Assembly (NCBI GenBank): GCA_000827265.1
Contig: KN834750.1
Coordinates: 1,589,297-1,653,296, forward strand
Origin: Collybiopsis luxurians FD-317 M1
Lineage: Eukaryota > Basidiomycota > Agaricomycetes > Agaricales > Omphalotaceae
DNA: 64,000 nucleotides
Direction: 5' to 3'
Part shown: positions 11,094-23,236 of the stretch, piece by piece
How the letters are laid out: the number at the start of each line of letters is the position of its first letter
Numbering within the stretch: the stretch's first letter is position 1
Notes under the pieces: model-generated
Databases searched by the model: none
Told to the model about the DNA's origin: nothing
The model's input: only the letters and a program-made list of their open reading frames with translations
Made by a program: the position numbers and the translations under genes

Positions 11094-13170
11094 CTATAGG
11101 ATATTCGTTTGCGAGAGTGTTTTGATAAGAATAACTTCTTGTACTGAAAGAAATTCATTGTAAGCGGGTTATATCATAAATTCAGAATGATCCCATTGAC
11201 TCACTATGGGTGATGACAGTCGCGGTCGCTTTGGTATCCTAGGGTAAAAGAAATCAGCAACCAAATTCACTATAGCAGGATCGCCACCGCTCAACAGAAG
11301 TCAATACATACAATAGCGCAAGTCAGATGAGGATGCATCTTGCGTTTTCTGTCCTGTGAATGCTGTCTGTGAAGACTGCTGAACATGTCCAAAAGATCTA
11401 GGATGCGATGGAGTCATCCAGTCAGAGGCAAGTCATTCAACATTCCACATGGAAAACCTACATTTCGAAACGGGTTCTACCTCGTTGGGTTTATCCCGAT
11501 ATGACGTGACATACTTGCTGAACTGCACACCAGCCTTCAGCTGGGCGTCGAGGATGTCAATCTTGTTCAAGAGCAAGATAAGATCGACCGAAGCCAGTAG
11601 CTTGTTGGTGCATATCATGCGCCAGAGTTTCATCGAATCAGCCTGCAAAATATGAGGTTGATTAAAGTAAAGTGGATAGAACGAACAAGAAGCCTACGAG
11701 TCGATTGACGTTTTCGTCCTCTGCTAGAGCTTGGTTAAAGGCTGCCGGGTTCAAATCAGATGTGGGAAACTCTGGGCAAGAACCAAGGCGAACCAGATAT
11801 GGGTGCAAGGAAAATTATCACAGTCACGTCGTCGAAGAACTGTGCCCAGGCAGCTAGAATAGAACATGAGCGAAAGTGGCATGATGTCTTCCAACAAAAG
11901 CCACAGACCTCGGTGGCTTCTGGATCCATTGAAATCATAAATAACCCACTCTTTGCCCTGACCGTTTTCAATGCCTGACGAACCAAAGAATTCTTAACAG
12001 AGGTTTGAAGCGGTAGTGTTTCGTTCAGCAGAGACACGTACTGGACTCCATCGGTATGCGATGCTCTTCCGGACCTATGGTTGTTACTCGGGCTCGTAAA
12101 ACGTCATCTGAAGCACATGAGCTCGGGCAAGAAAAAACGGCTTATTCAACGTGCACACCCACCTGGAGTCGGAAGATATTCTTCTTTGGCTATCCGTGCA
12201 ACATCCTCAAGGAAGCTGATTCAATGTAAAAAATGATGAGGATTTGAATGAACGGCGGAAAGAATTTGACAGGGACGCACAAGCCCGGCTGATCCTTGAG
12301 ATGAATTTCCTGTTGCTGCATCTTGACCTGAACATCACTGTTTCTCCATAGAGCTGTGATATCGTTGGCGCATGCACTAATGATCCTTCTATTCTGCAGA
12401 TCCTCTGCGGAAAATTTTGAAGAAGCGCCGTCGGACTGTCGGCGGAACTTTAGGAAGCCTTTCCAGCCCCCTGCAGCCGACCGGACTGCGATTTCAGAGG
12501 CTTTGGCAGGATGATAATGAGTATACGGCGAGTCTGCAGAGGTGGTATTGTCGAGAACCACAGGACTTGCTGAACCAGATATTTGTTTCGTGAGAGAGGT
12601 CTCTACAGACTTGAGTGGCGCGAGGCTGAAGCATAAACGTCGTAAAGCGTCGTCGAGTTGGAGTTGGGATGTCGGGGAGGTTGTACCAGACGCCGAACGA
12701 GGAGCGAGCAAGTTTAGGATAAAGTTGACTGAGCGTACAAGATTGAGGTGTATAACGGGACGCCATAGTACGGCCTGAAGTCCAGTGAGCCAATGGCTAT
12801 AAATTGAACGAAACGACCACTCAGTGACTCACTTCAGCATGAAAGGCAGTGGGGGAAAAATGTAATTGAAAGTTCTTCAGAATCGTCGATTTTCCGGATT
12901 CTGCCTGGCCTGTGTGCAGCGAGTGAATACCGAAAAGTTTGAGTGGCACTGGCCAAAACACTCACCGAGCAGCAAGATTTTTGCACCAAAGACATTTTTC
13001 TTTCTTGCCTCCTTTTCATTGTTGATAGCGAGGTCAATTGCATCGCTGACCCTTTTTGCCTCTCTTTCCTGCTCGAGCCTTACTTCCCTTTCCTCGTCTG
13101 TCTCATCTGAAGGTGAAACTGGAGGCGGCCAAACGGAGTCGGAATTACTTCTAGCGGTACGCATAGGCAT
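11094..13170 (-). CDS. G protein alpha subunit 1 (divergent)
   Basis: GTP-binding alpha subunit of a heterotrimeric G protein, acting at the plasma membrane below seven-helix receptors. Model of 12 exons: 13170-12966, 12909-12833, 12774-12281, 12215-12163, 12107-12042, 11974-11909, 11853-11794, 11741-11698, 11642-11462, 11397-11312, 11238-11205, 11143-11094; 1416 nt, 471 residues, all phases consistent. G1 P-loop GQAESGKSTILKNFQL; switch I area DDVLRARVTTIGPEEHR; switch II WVIYDFNGSRSHRAAW; G4 LLLNKIDIL; G5 HLTCAIDT; C-terminus HIQEVILIKTLSQTNIL. Switch II is unusual (DFNGS instead of DVGGQ), so intrinsic GTPase action may be altered. The N-terminus (MPMRTARSNSDSVWPPP) lacks a myristoylation glycine, and an insert of about 100 residues occupies the helical domain, as in the large Agaricomycete G-alpha group. 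A paralogue lies at 41.4-43.8 kb. Confidence 0.9.
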
Positions 13171-15494
13171 AGAAGAGATGAGAATAGGATGTTGGATAGG
13201 ATGAAGATGGAAGATATCGGAAGAAAAAGCTCGAAATTGATCGCTGCTAGTATGTGTAATCCGACGACCCTGCGCGGCGCAAACCCATTTCTTCATAAAA
13301 TCCTCTATTCAATTGATGGTTCCTTCCCACAATTAAGCTTCTATTGTTGCCATAATACCCTTTCCCTATTCTTTGGCTCCTTTATCCATCCCCCCGGGTG
13401 CTATTGGTAGGTGGAAACTGCTCCTTCAAGCTATGTGAAGGATGATACCCATGTATCCTTACTGGGAGGTTAAGCTAATCATTGTTACGTCGGTTCGGCA
13501 AGGGCTTATCTTGACCATTGCGAGGCATATTGGCTGACATGCTTCACGCTTCACGCTTCAAGCTTCAACCGTCTTTGTCTCGGTAAGTATATACATACTA
13601 CTAAACATGGTACTTGTTTCGAGGATCCTGCAAGGCTTCGGATCCTTTGATCTATCGCAAGGGACCCACACCATCCCAAAGTAATATAACGGCTCCCACC
13701 CGACACGAGGCACCCCCCAAATACTATATGCATGTATGCATCTTTACTCATATGACAGTAATTTCGACTCATCATGAAATGATCCTGTCCAGAAAAAGGG
13801 AAAAAGCATCATGATGGTTGAGGCTCATAGGCCAGCATAGGTCCCCGCATGATTTCGGTGAGGTCTAAGGATACCGGCATCATTACCCTCAAAGGAACGC
13901 ATATATCGACTCTTTGAGCATCAGTAGTCAATGTACTGATATGCTCCAGTCTGACGCCCAATATTGAAAATAAAGCACTGTTCAATAGCCGGGACGGGAC
14001 AAGTCTGGAAAGACTCAAAGACAAATGATTGCGAATGATCGTATGTAGTCTGAGAGTATACTTGGACCTAATGACTTGTAGAACTGACCTTAGGTGGCGT
14101 ACATAATATAATATCGAACCTCCTGTCAGAAATCGCACGTCCAAAAAGCGGTGATTGAAAGCTGAAACACAGGCTTTCAACGTTTCTCAACCCTTTCCGC
14201 TGCCAACTCAGACTTCTTCTAAAGGTTCTTCCCTCGCCGAAAACACGACATCTATACTTGACTTCGATTCAGCCTTGACTTCTGTTCTCCGCCGAATTCA
14301 GCCGAATAATTATCAGTCAAACATAGTACAAAGGACTCAAAGAGTCAAAACGCCCCCAGGGTTTACAGACCCTGGGGCACGTCTCCGCGAATCAGATTGG
14401 GTTCCGGTTCAAAGAATGCGACCTTTATTCCGTTCGTGTAGATACCCTGCAGGTAGCGTATTATGCATAACATATTTCCGCTCCGCTCTTCGAAAATGCA
14501 GCAAAGGCATGTACTTGAGGAGGGATCGAAGGTCAAGCTATCGTCGGAGTTGCGTTCAAGCAGGGGGTAACTATGTACAAAGACTCAAATGGCAACGGCG
14601 AGGAACTTTTCTGTTCTTGAAGCCGCGGAGGATGAGGACCCACTTGACAAGCCTGAGGTCTGATGGGACGCCATCTTTAAAGTCTCCTAGAGATGGAGTT
14701 TATCGATCTATACAAAACAAAGACTCTAATGAACTCACCTTCCAGAAACACTCATCGTTACCAGCATAATTGTTGCTCATCAGAACTTGAGAGCGGAAAG
14801 GTGGTCAAAAGCTTGTGCAACCTCGGGAGGGTTGCAAAGCACTGGAGACAGGTCATAGCCTAGTATGTAGCAAAGCTTGCTGTAAGTACATATATACAAA
14901 AAAAAATGTACGAGCTGTGTGAACAGTGTAATGCGATATATGTATATACTATGTATACTCTCCAATAAGTGAGTCGACTGATGAAGCGAAAAAGCCCAAA
15001 AGATATTCAAGGTTATGAGCAAGAAGGAGAAAGAGAGGCCGTAATGAAAGCGAAATTCAACATGTTGAGGAATGAATGTCGTCAAGAAAAGTGTGGGAGG
15101 GGAAGGGATAAGCGGTGGATGGACGGTGGCATGACAGTACTGTATCAGTAAGTAGAAGAAATAAGAGTAAACGCGGAACCATAAAATAATGACAGCTGAC
15201 GTGAAAGATGGACACAACAATGTAGAAGAACAAGATCTGCGTATAATCATGGCAAGTGAAGAGATGAAGTTGCGTATATGGAAAGGAAAGTGAGTGAGGA
15301 TGGATGGACGATGGGGGATGGTTATATAACAGAGGACACAAGCTATGGCACAACAAACCGCTAGCTTCATGTCAACGGCAAAAAAATAGACGTACAATGT
15401 GGAGGAGGAACAGCTACAATCAACTCGAACAAATAAATAGTTTGAGGAGCAGAGAGGATGCGAAAAGTCAATATAGATTATGTTACAACAGTCA
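13171..15494. other. Intergenic; LARP 3'-UTR and unclear coding-like stretch
   Basis: About 2.3 kb. The right part (about 14.8-15.5 kb) is probably the 3'-UTR of the LARP gene; it is T-rich on the minus strand and lacks stops by composition. Around 14155-14660 on the plus strand a stop-poor stretch looks weakly coding (LDFDSALTSVLRRIQPNNYQ, then in another frame MATARNFSVLEAAEDEDP at about 14589). It has no ATG at its open end and matches no family I recognise. It may be a decayed or very intron-rich gene. Tandem TCACGCTTCA/TCAAGCTTCA copies occur at 13545-13567. Confidence 0.3.
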
Positions 15495-18400
15495 TTATGA
15501 CCTGGCAGCCTCTGGAGACCATAATCCGGATTCCTGGCCCATAACGAACACAACGTCTTCTTCCTCTTCCTCATCTTCTTCTGTGTCGGCACCTTCTCCT
15601 TCATCTCGGATAACTTTCATCACGGCTTCTTCAACAAGCCTGTTCACTTTGGCAGAAGAACCTGTCAGAGAGAGAGCCTGGGGAAACTCGTTGATTGAGT
15701 CAACGTGACCCGATTGTTCGTCAGGAAGAAGATAATGCTCCCATTCCTTCATACGAACCATGTCTTCCTTGACTTCGACCATTGAGGACATGTTCAACAC
15801 TTCGCGGACGTCGTTAATATTATCCGTAAGCCGACGAACACGGGGGAAGGAAGCTATTAACGGTACGGGAATCCATCCTTGCCGATTCATCTACAAAGTA
15901 TAAGGAGAGCGCTTTACAACTCGCTGCCCGCAGAACAACAAAAAAGCGCACCTGTCCTCTCAAATAGCTATCCCTTGCCATGTTCTGAGGGCTGAAATAA
16001 TACTCTAATTGCTTGAGTAAACTTTGTGCGTTCGGATATACCGGATAGGGAGGCTGCGAAAAATGCGCCGCCCCATCGAGCATAGGGTACGGCTGGAACG
16101 AATTGTCGTAGCCTGTTGGTAAATGAATGTATGTGTGCAACCCATTTTCCACTGAATGAGGTAACGAGTGAAACTGCTGAGGAGGAGTAGGAGGGAACGA
16201 TTGTTGGGAGTGATGAGATGAGCCTCCTGCCCTCGGTCCCCTCGGTGACGGACCATAGCCATCCCTATCTCGATCTCTTGTATCGTACCCATACGTGCCG
16301 TACACACCTCCCCGCCGAAGGCCACGCCCTCGACCATACCCTCGACCACGCCGAGAAGAATATCCACCTCGTTCGCCATATCCTGCATAAGGATAGTTGT
16401 ATGAATACGATCCTCGTCTAGGACGCCCGTTTCCATTACCGAAATAAGAATGACTGGGACTGTTCAGCGGTTGTTGCTGCTGATCCCTTTGCTGTTGCTG
16501 CTGCTCTACTACAGCCGATGTATCTCTGGTTCTGGAGCTGCCAACCTTACCCGCTCGTCCAAACCCGTATCCAAAGTCGCGCACCTCCCATTCGCTTCCA
16601 TCACCCTCTGCACCATTAGCCTCAACATTAAACCCTCCTCCTGCTGTATCCATCGGACTTCTAGCCTCTCCTCTTCCCGAACCTTGAAGATCTGCAGTAA
16701 CGGTGGGTGATATCGTAGGAACTGTTTCAGCACTGAAAGGTCCCAAGTGCGATGACAAACTGGGATGCGGGGGTATAGGATTGGGGAAATGAGTATGTAT
16801 CGGTGGAAGGGAGGATAGGGAGGATAACGGTATCGGCGGTACAGGCGCAGGGACCGGTACTGGTATCGGGACTGCCCCAACAGGTATAAAAGCAGGAGGT
16901 AAAGATGGATGTGGAGGTGTTGGTTGAACGAGGTGAGGATCATAACTCGGCCCCTGGTCAATGAATTGTTCGTCGACCTCTTGCTCCTCGAAACCAAATC
17001 TTCCGAACGTCCATCGGCGACTCATTTCCTTCTCCTCACTTCCATCGGATGTTGACGATAAATTATCAATCCTCTCAGTCAGGTCAACGACTTCCGCATC
17101 GCTATTTAACATCATGACTCCCGCTGTTTTCTGCCAACGCGTACATTTCTTCCCTGTCCTCTTTCTCGTCCGAGGCTTCGACAAACTTTCCTCGCCCGGT
17201 CCCAGACCCACAGAAAACGATAAACGCGATTCCGATGCGGTTGGCAAATCCCTCTCGTCCCCATCGAAACTCCCAAACAAAACCCTCGGTCGCATCGCTG
17301 AACTATCCTCCGCAGATATAGGTAATGGATACGGTATGTGACCATATTGCTGGAGGTGTTGCCCATCGGAGTAGTAATTTGGATTATGCGTTGGCTGCGC
17401 GTACGGCGGCTGAGGAGGAAGCCCATAGGGCATCATGTAGTGCTGAGTTGGTTGACTGGCACCGTAATTCGGTGTCTGGTGACCACTTCCGCCATTACTC
17501 GACCAATACATTTGGTGAGACATTCCCGGATGGGACGGATATTCATAAGGAGAGTAAAAAGGGTAAGGAGGAGTGTAGGACATCATTGCTGGTGATAACA
17601 TATTCGGGGAGTGAGACGAAGGAGGATGGGGAGGTGGGTGGTGTGACAGATTTTGGTCAGTCGTAGGAGATTGAGGAGGCGGGGCTGATTCAGAAGCCGG
17701 CGTAAATTCCATTGTGGAAAAGTGCCCGTTTGGCAGGTAAGCAGATTGCGCCTCAAAGGACGTAGCTGCGCCGGATGCGACGCTCGTATTCGCTTTTAAT
17801 TGTTGCTGCTGTTGTTGGATTTGAACAGGAAAGACAGATGGCAAGGGCGACGTTGCAGACGGGACGGTATATGTGGAAGTACGCAGCGTGGACTCATGCG
17901 ACGAAGAAGTTGTGTGAGAACGTATCTCCTCCACAAGGGTTAGTTCCTCCGTTTCTTGCGGAGGTAGTCCAACTTCTCTTGAAGCTGCAGGACTCTCGTG
18001 TGCACTTGTTGAACGACTGTGCATCCTGCTATGAGGACCGGAAGAGGTTCCGGCGCGCGAAACCGATTTGCTACCGGTTCGAGCCAATTTTTGACTAGTA
18101 GGCAATCTATTTAAGGATGAATCGCGAGAATGAGACTGATTCCGGGAATGGGATTGGGATTCGTTGTTAGCGGAGTTTTTGGGGACTGACTGACTTCTTG
18201 CTTGCTGCCGTCGAGAAATAGCAGCTGCGTCTGCGGCAGCCTGGAGTTCTTCGGCTGGTATTGCGACCCATCTTGATTTAGATTTAACCTTAATCGATTT
18301 CGAAGGGCTTTCATTTTCTGAGAAAAGAACGAAAGAAAAAAAAATCAGCGTAATAGTCGTAGTTATTGCAGATTTCTAGGTTCACCTTTGACGGTTCCAT

Positions 18401-19091
18401 CTTCTTCGTTATTCAATTTCCCTTTCCCCTTTGATTTATTTGGTGAAAATAAGCCGACGCCAACCTCCGGCCAAGCATTAGAATCCTTCAGATCCAACGG
18501 TACCGGTTTCTCTGAACTTGGCTTTGTAGCGCCGCTTGGCCGCGAGGGTGACGCAAGGGAGGGTCTATTTGACCAAGAAGTGGGTGCGGGTCGTACTTTG
18601 ACGATAAAAGGATCATCGTCTTCATCCGTGACCTCGGGCGGCGATGATGTCGGCGGCTTTGGCGTCGTCAATGAAGACGGGGTCGAATCTCTTTTAGCCC
18701 CAAGCTGTTTTGCCTCGGCCATTCTCTGCTGCCAGACATTAACCGTAGGCTTCCTAGTTGGCGACCGAATTTCCTCTTTTTCCCTGTCCTTTCCCTTCAG
18801 CTGAACCTTCTGCTCCCCGTTTCCTTCACAATCTGACTCCACGATAACCGAAGAATTCGAAGTGGTGGGCGCAGTTGTATCTGCCGTATCAACGTCAGTA
18901 CTGTCCGAAGAAATGACTGTGCCATTGCTTGCGGTGCTACTTGTACTGCTGCTCGACGGTGTCGAGTAGGACAGCGATGATGAAGCAGTTGAGACCGACA
19001 TGGATACTGAGACGGCATGAACCGTATTGTCTAGAGAAGATCGTTGCGCCCTTTTGGCTCGGTCGGCATACGAAAGAGCTGTAGGGGACAT
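15495..19091 (-). CDS. La-motif RNA-binding protein (LARP1-like)
   Basis: Cytoplasmic RNA-binding protein of the LARP1/Sro9/Slf1 type, linked to control of translation and mRNA stability. Model: exons 19091-18386, 18317-15952, 15890-15495; 3468 nt, 1155 residues, phases consistent. The N-terminus MSPTALSYADRAKRAQRSS resembles the start of fungal LARP proteins. A very long disordered region follows, rich in Ser, Pro, Gln and Tyr, with RGG-like arginine/glycine runs (SSRRGRGYGRGRGLRRGG), poly-Q stretches and polyproline. The La module is near the C-terminus: SLLKQLEYYFSPQNMARDSY, LRGQMNRQGWIPVPLIASF, RVRRLTDNINDVREVL, with an intron between LRGQ and MNRQ. The C-terminus is strongly acidic (GADTEEDEEEEEDVVFVMGQ). 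The DM15 repeats of animal LARP1 were not seen, so Sro9-like behaviour is more likely. Confidence 0.88.
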
Positions 19092-19511
19092 CGTCGTTGT
19101 GGTCGCCGTCGAGAGCGATGTCCGAGCAGTAATTTAGTCGTTTGCCCTCGTGATCTGAATCCGGTTTATTCAGCCACCAAAGCTTCTAGAATACCCTCCA
19201 GCGAGAGCAGACGAAAGCAGGAGAAAGAGTCTATCGATGTGTATATCCCAGACGACCTAGTTGGTTGTACTGGGAAATCCTGAATAAACTGTGGGAGGAT
19301 GTGTGACAAGTGAGTCTTGTTACTTTTCAAGGGCCTTTACTCTGGACCAATTCTCACTCAGAATGCTTCTACTGTTCCTTTTCCAGCTAATAGTAGTCTT
19401 ATTATTACCCATATGAAATGTAATTTACAGTCCTAGTTACCAGCAGATGAATGCTAGCAAGGTATACGTACAATCAGGTACAACCATGGCCGTTGAAGGA
19501 ACTCAAGCACC

Positions 19512-20359
19512 TCAGAATCCCCGCCTACTCACAAATTGCTGCAGATCCTGCAGTGTAGCAACAGCTAGTACGAATTTGCGTTGTGTATCCGTCACTGCAA
19601 AGGTAGGTTAGATAAAAATACACATTCACCTGCTGGCTATAAGCGCTAAGCACCCACCTAGCGCAAAAATATTCGTCTGTAAAAACTTTTCGAGCTCATC
19701 GAGCGTAGTCAGCGGCGTAATAAGAGTATACGGTTCCGAGCTTGACCGTTTGAATTTGATCATAAATTCTGATACCTTGTCGTCCTGAACGCCAAATCGC
19801 CAAACAAAAATAAAAATAAAAATCAGCAGTCAGATATGACGGACAGGAGACGCAAACGTACGGGATTCGCTTGCCCTGATTCCCATAAATGTTTAAGTTT
19901 GGACACTTCCACGTAACCTAATGGACGACGATTCTTGTCCAGAACCCTGTAACATGATGAATATTAAACCGTTAATTTACGAGACCTTCTAAACCACGAA
20001 CGGTATATGAGAAAAATCCCTGTCGTACGCGAGCTCTATTACTCGAGACACAGGCTCTGTAAATGGTAGCGCAAAAGCTGGCGATAGTTGTAGATCCTGG
20101 TCGGGTAAAATGAAATGTCATTATTCCACGATCCAAGAAAGAGATTCAGTTTCGGGTCGATGATAGTAGAAATAAACAAAGAATGAAAAGTCAGCATTAA
20201 GTCAGATTGCCGTGCTTCTATGAAGAGCCAGATTCTCACCTCAACCACAGCTCCGCGGTATTTATCCGGCGAGTTCCATAAGTTTGACATCGGTGCAGGC
20301 GATATCGAGGTTAAGGGACTGCTTCCTGGCAGCGATACAGGCATTGACGTGGCGAGCAT
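19512..20359 (-). CDS. Small two-CBS-domain protein
   Basis: Protein built almost entirely from a pair of CBS repeats, which typically bind adenosine nucleotides and regulate partner enzymes or channels. Model: exons 20359-20240, 20096-20002, 19946-19862, 19784-19658, 19594-19512; 510 nt, 169 residues, phases consistent. Repeat 1: LPFTEPVSRVIELAYDRDFS, HIPVLDKNRRPLGYVEVSKL. Repeat 2: EPYTLITPLTTLDELEKFLQ, IFALVTDTQRKFVLAVATLQ, then DLQQFVSRRGF and stop. The short N-terminus contains SNLWNSPDKYRGAVVE. The pattern matches a conserved fungal CBS-domain protein often annotated as cystathionine beta-synthase-like, but no PLP-enzyme domain is present. The partner is unknown. Confidence 0.82.
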
Positions 20360-20708
20360 GATTATCGATTAATGCTGGTGGGGTGTTAAGTGTCTAGCAG
20401 GTGAAGAAGGAGTTACCCAAATATTGCGGACGCGGCGAGAGTGTTAAAAAATGCCTCGTTTTGGACAAGAGCAAGTTGAAGAAGCAGAAAACCGCTGGTC
20501 GATTACAAATCATTCCGCCGGTCAAAGCGTTCCATCGGATGTCTGTAAAAGTCGATTGCGGGCTGGAGCGAGCTCACGATGTCTCAAGAATATGAAATTT
20601 CTCCCAAGAAAAAAAAAACCTTGATCTTCCAACTAGAGTAATCTAACAGTAGATACTGATACAAGTACAAGCCAATTCCACGGGCCTTCCATTCTGCTCC
20701 TCCGAATA
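20360..20708. other. Spacer, no gene seen
   Basis: About 350 bp between the CBS gene start and the end of the next minus-strand gene. It contains a run of A residues near 20609-20617 and no supported gene. The CBS promoter must lie here. Confidence 0.45.
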
Positions 20709-22884
20709 CTATAAACTCGAAGACAGAGCTCCCCTTCTGAGCATGATGCTCCGCCAAGTAGAGGGTATAGAACCTGAAATCATTCAGTCACTTCCAGAAG
20801 AACTATGGGCTGCGTTGAATAGTCTTACCAAAAATCACAACTGGACCCCAAGCAGTGAGCAATAGTGCTACATGCTGAGTCCCAAACGGAGAAGGTCGTG
20901 TGCGGTGTGTAATAACGTCGATTAAAGTGGATATACAAGCTAAAATCAAGATCAGAGTAAATGAGCTATTGGAAACCGCGTCAATTCACTACAACCCAAA
21001 AAATAGACAGAGACACCAAACACGTACAGTTGAAATATGATAATGCGCCATATAGCAGGTCGTATATTTTCCAGCGGTCGGTTTGTCCCGGGTGGTGAAT
21101 TCGCGGCCAGCGGTGAGGTTGAAAAGGGGCGTTTTCGACCTACGGGGCAAGTATTCGTCGCCAACGGACAACGAGCGAAGTAGATATAAACTTACTGGAA
21201 CCAAAAGGTGAAGGCATTGCGGGAGAATTTACACGTAGACTTCGAGTGATATAGTGAAAATTGGAGTTATCCTCCGCCCCCGTCCGTATTTCCTCTACAA
21301 CGTCTAGATCCCCTCCCTCTTTACCAAATCCATACCCGCCCTTCCCATGCGACCGCGCAACCTCAGATTCAATTTCCACGTCCGTGTTTGAGTTGCGGGT
21401 ATCGTTCCCAGTCTCATCTTGTGACCACTTGATCGACTCATCCCATGCAGAAGCAAAATAGTCACCATTATCATCCCAAGCCCATCCCGTCGTCGGGGAA
21501 TACCGTCGGACCTGTGCATTAGGTGCATGGGATTCGTAATGATGATAAGTTGGATTTGTTCTATTCAAGTAGCCGATAAAATCGTGGCCGGGGGATTCGC
21601 GAGGATTAATTGGTGTGGCGGAAGCACTTGGAGGTGCAAAAGTTGGGAAAGCGGAAGATGCAAAGGACTCCACTTCACCTCGGCTTTCGTAGTAAGACGA
21701 ATGGAGTGTGCTCAACCGATCGCGGTCATCGTTCGGGTGCAAAGGTGAAAAAGGTAAATGAAATTGACGGGCAGAGGGACTAGAGAGTTCAGGGCTTACA
21801 GGCGCCCTTCCAGGCGAGGTGGGGTAATTCAAAACAGCGGATGGTGAAGGCGATGAAAGAGCGCGGGGTGTAGCTATCGGTGTGGGGGATTTTCGAGTTG
21901 GCCCGAAGAGCATGTTTGCAATGTCCTTACGACGAGGCCGTCTGAGTGGAAGTGATGTGAGATCGGCAGAGTCATTGTCAACGTCAGGGTCGAGATTATT
22001 GTTTCGGGACCGCTGAACAATTTGTCGCTGGGTGCGGCATATCCGAACGACCGCCATCACTGCGAGGCAAGAAAAGGGTATAGAAAAGACCAGTGGCGTG
22101 CCGGCATATCCGAGAAAGCGTACCCTGGAGCATGAGTCGTTACTTAGACGACGAAACATTGTGTGGCGTCAGAATGCGAAAAAAAGTGGCTCACCACTCC
22201 GGTTTATTCGCGTCACAAGAAAGACTATCGGCGGGTTGAGCCGCATCAAGTTTGAGGACAGCAGCTATCTGGGGAATCCAAGCTAAAACTGGAAATATAA
22301 TGAGAGTGAAAATATAGCTAGCGGGCCAGGAAATTGATCTAAATCTATGAGTTTAGACCGTACGCCTTCAAAAGTAAGGCTCACTTCGTAGCATCGACAT
22401 CCCAAACTCCCGGTTTTAAGATTGCCAGGCTGGTGATCATTGAAAATGTCGCACAGACACCAGTGAGCAAGTAGGAAGAGAATCCATAAAGGAGCGTTTG
22501 CGCTACGAAGTCATTAGATTCTTGGACGTAAATATCATTGGACGCGCAGATACTGTACCTATGCAGAACGAGCGAGGCATCAAAAAGGGATCCATCCTCC
22601 AGATAAGACCTAAGAAGATTTGCTCGAACGCGGAATAAAGCTAGGGTCATTCTTTGACGCACCTAAACAAAACATTCCTTGCAAGATTGTGCAGCCGATA
22701 CAGTATAACATCGCAAGCCGGTAGGAGCGAACAGCTAGGGCAAATGCGCTCAAAACGGCCCAGCATGAGATTAGACCTGCTCCTCTCCGTCAAATCTTGC
22801 GAAAAGATATATCGGTATAAGCAGTGATAATTTACCGGCCAGGGATAGTGAAAACCAGACTATCTTAAGGGCGTATGGAAGCAT
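20709..22884 (-). CDS. Seven-helix membrane protein with long loop
   Basis: Multi-exon membrane protein. The start MLPYALKIVWFSLSLAG (22884) leads into helix 1. Further hydrophobic segments are FALAVRSYRLAMLYCIGC-like sequence (about 22.7 kb), YGFSSYLLTGVCATFSMITS (about 22.5 kb), LAWIPQIAAVL (about 22.27 kb), RVRFLGYAGTPLVFSIPFSC with LAVMAVVRICRTQRQIVQR (about 22.1 kb), IWRIIIFQLYVFGVSVYFLG and a terminal part with SPFGTQHVALLLTAWGPVV (about 20.85 kb). A large Ser/Pro-rich hydrophilic loop of about 270 residues sits between the last two groups. The last exon ends SIPSTWRSIMLRRGALSSSL. The FGTQHxALLLxAWGP motif recurs, from memory, in Agaricomycete seven-helix proteins of unknown function. 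Not every exon boundary was resolved. Receptor-like topology is inference. Confidence 0.65.
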
Positions 22885-23236
22885 GGCAGCTTCCACAGCC
22901 AGTTAACCCAACCAACGTCCACGGCAAAGTAGGCTAAGGAACTTGAAGGAATGAAGAGTGAAGTCGAGAAAAGGTCGGGAAGCGCTCCGGGGAGATAAAT
23001 ATGAGATTGTTTGCCATTCATTTATTTTTATGCCCTGGATCAAGAGATCATTCCAAATGATTCACAGATTTATTCCCACTGGCTGAAAATGTATGTGCCC
23101 AACTTACCACGTCGGGAAGACATTTCAATAGAAAGAGAGGCACAACGACGACGAATTTAGCATACATAGCTGAAGCCTTAAGCCTACAGGGTGAGGTGAA
23201 GACCTATGAGGACCCAGAGATAAAAGCGTATTGCTT

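Noticed and set aside
14780..15604. 274-codon open frame on the minus strand
   Set aside because: It overlaps the true 3' end of the LARP gene in another frame and continues into its probable 3'-UTR. Composition is skewed (Phe, Ser, Tyr, Ile from T-rich DNA) with no domain.
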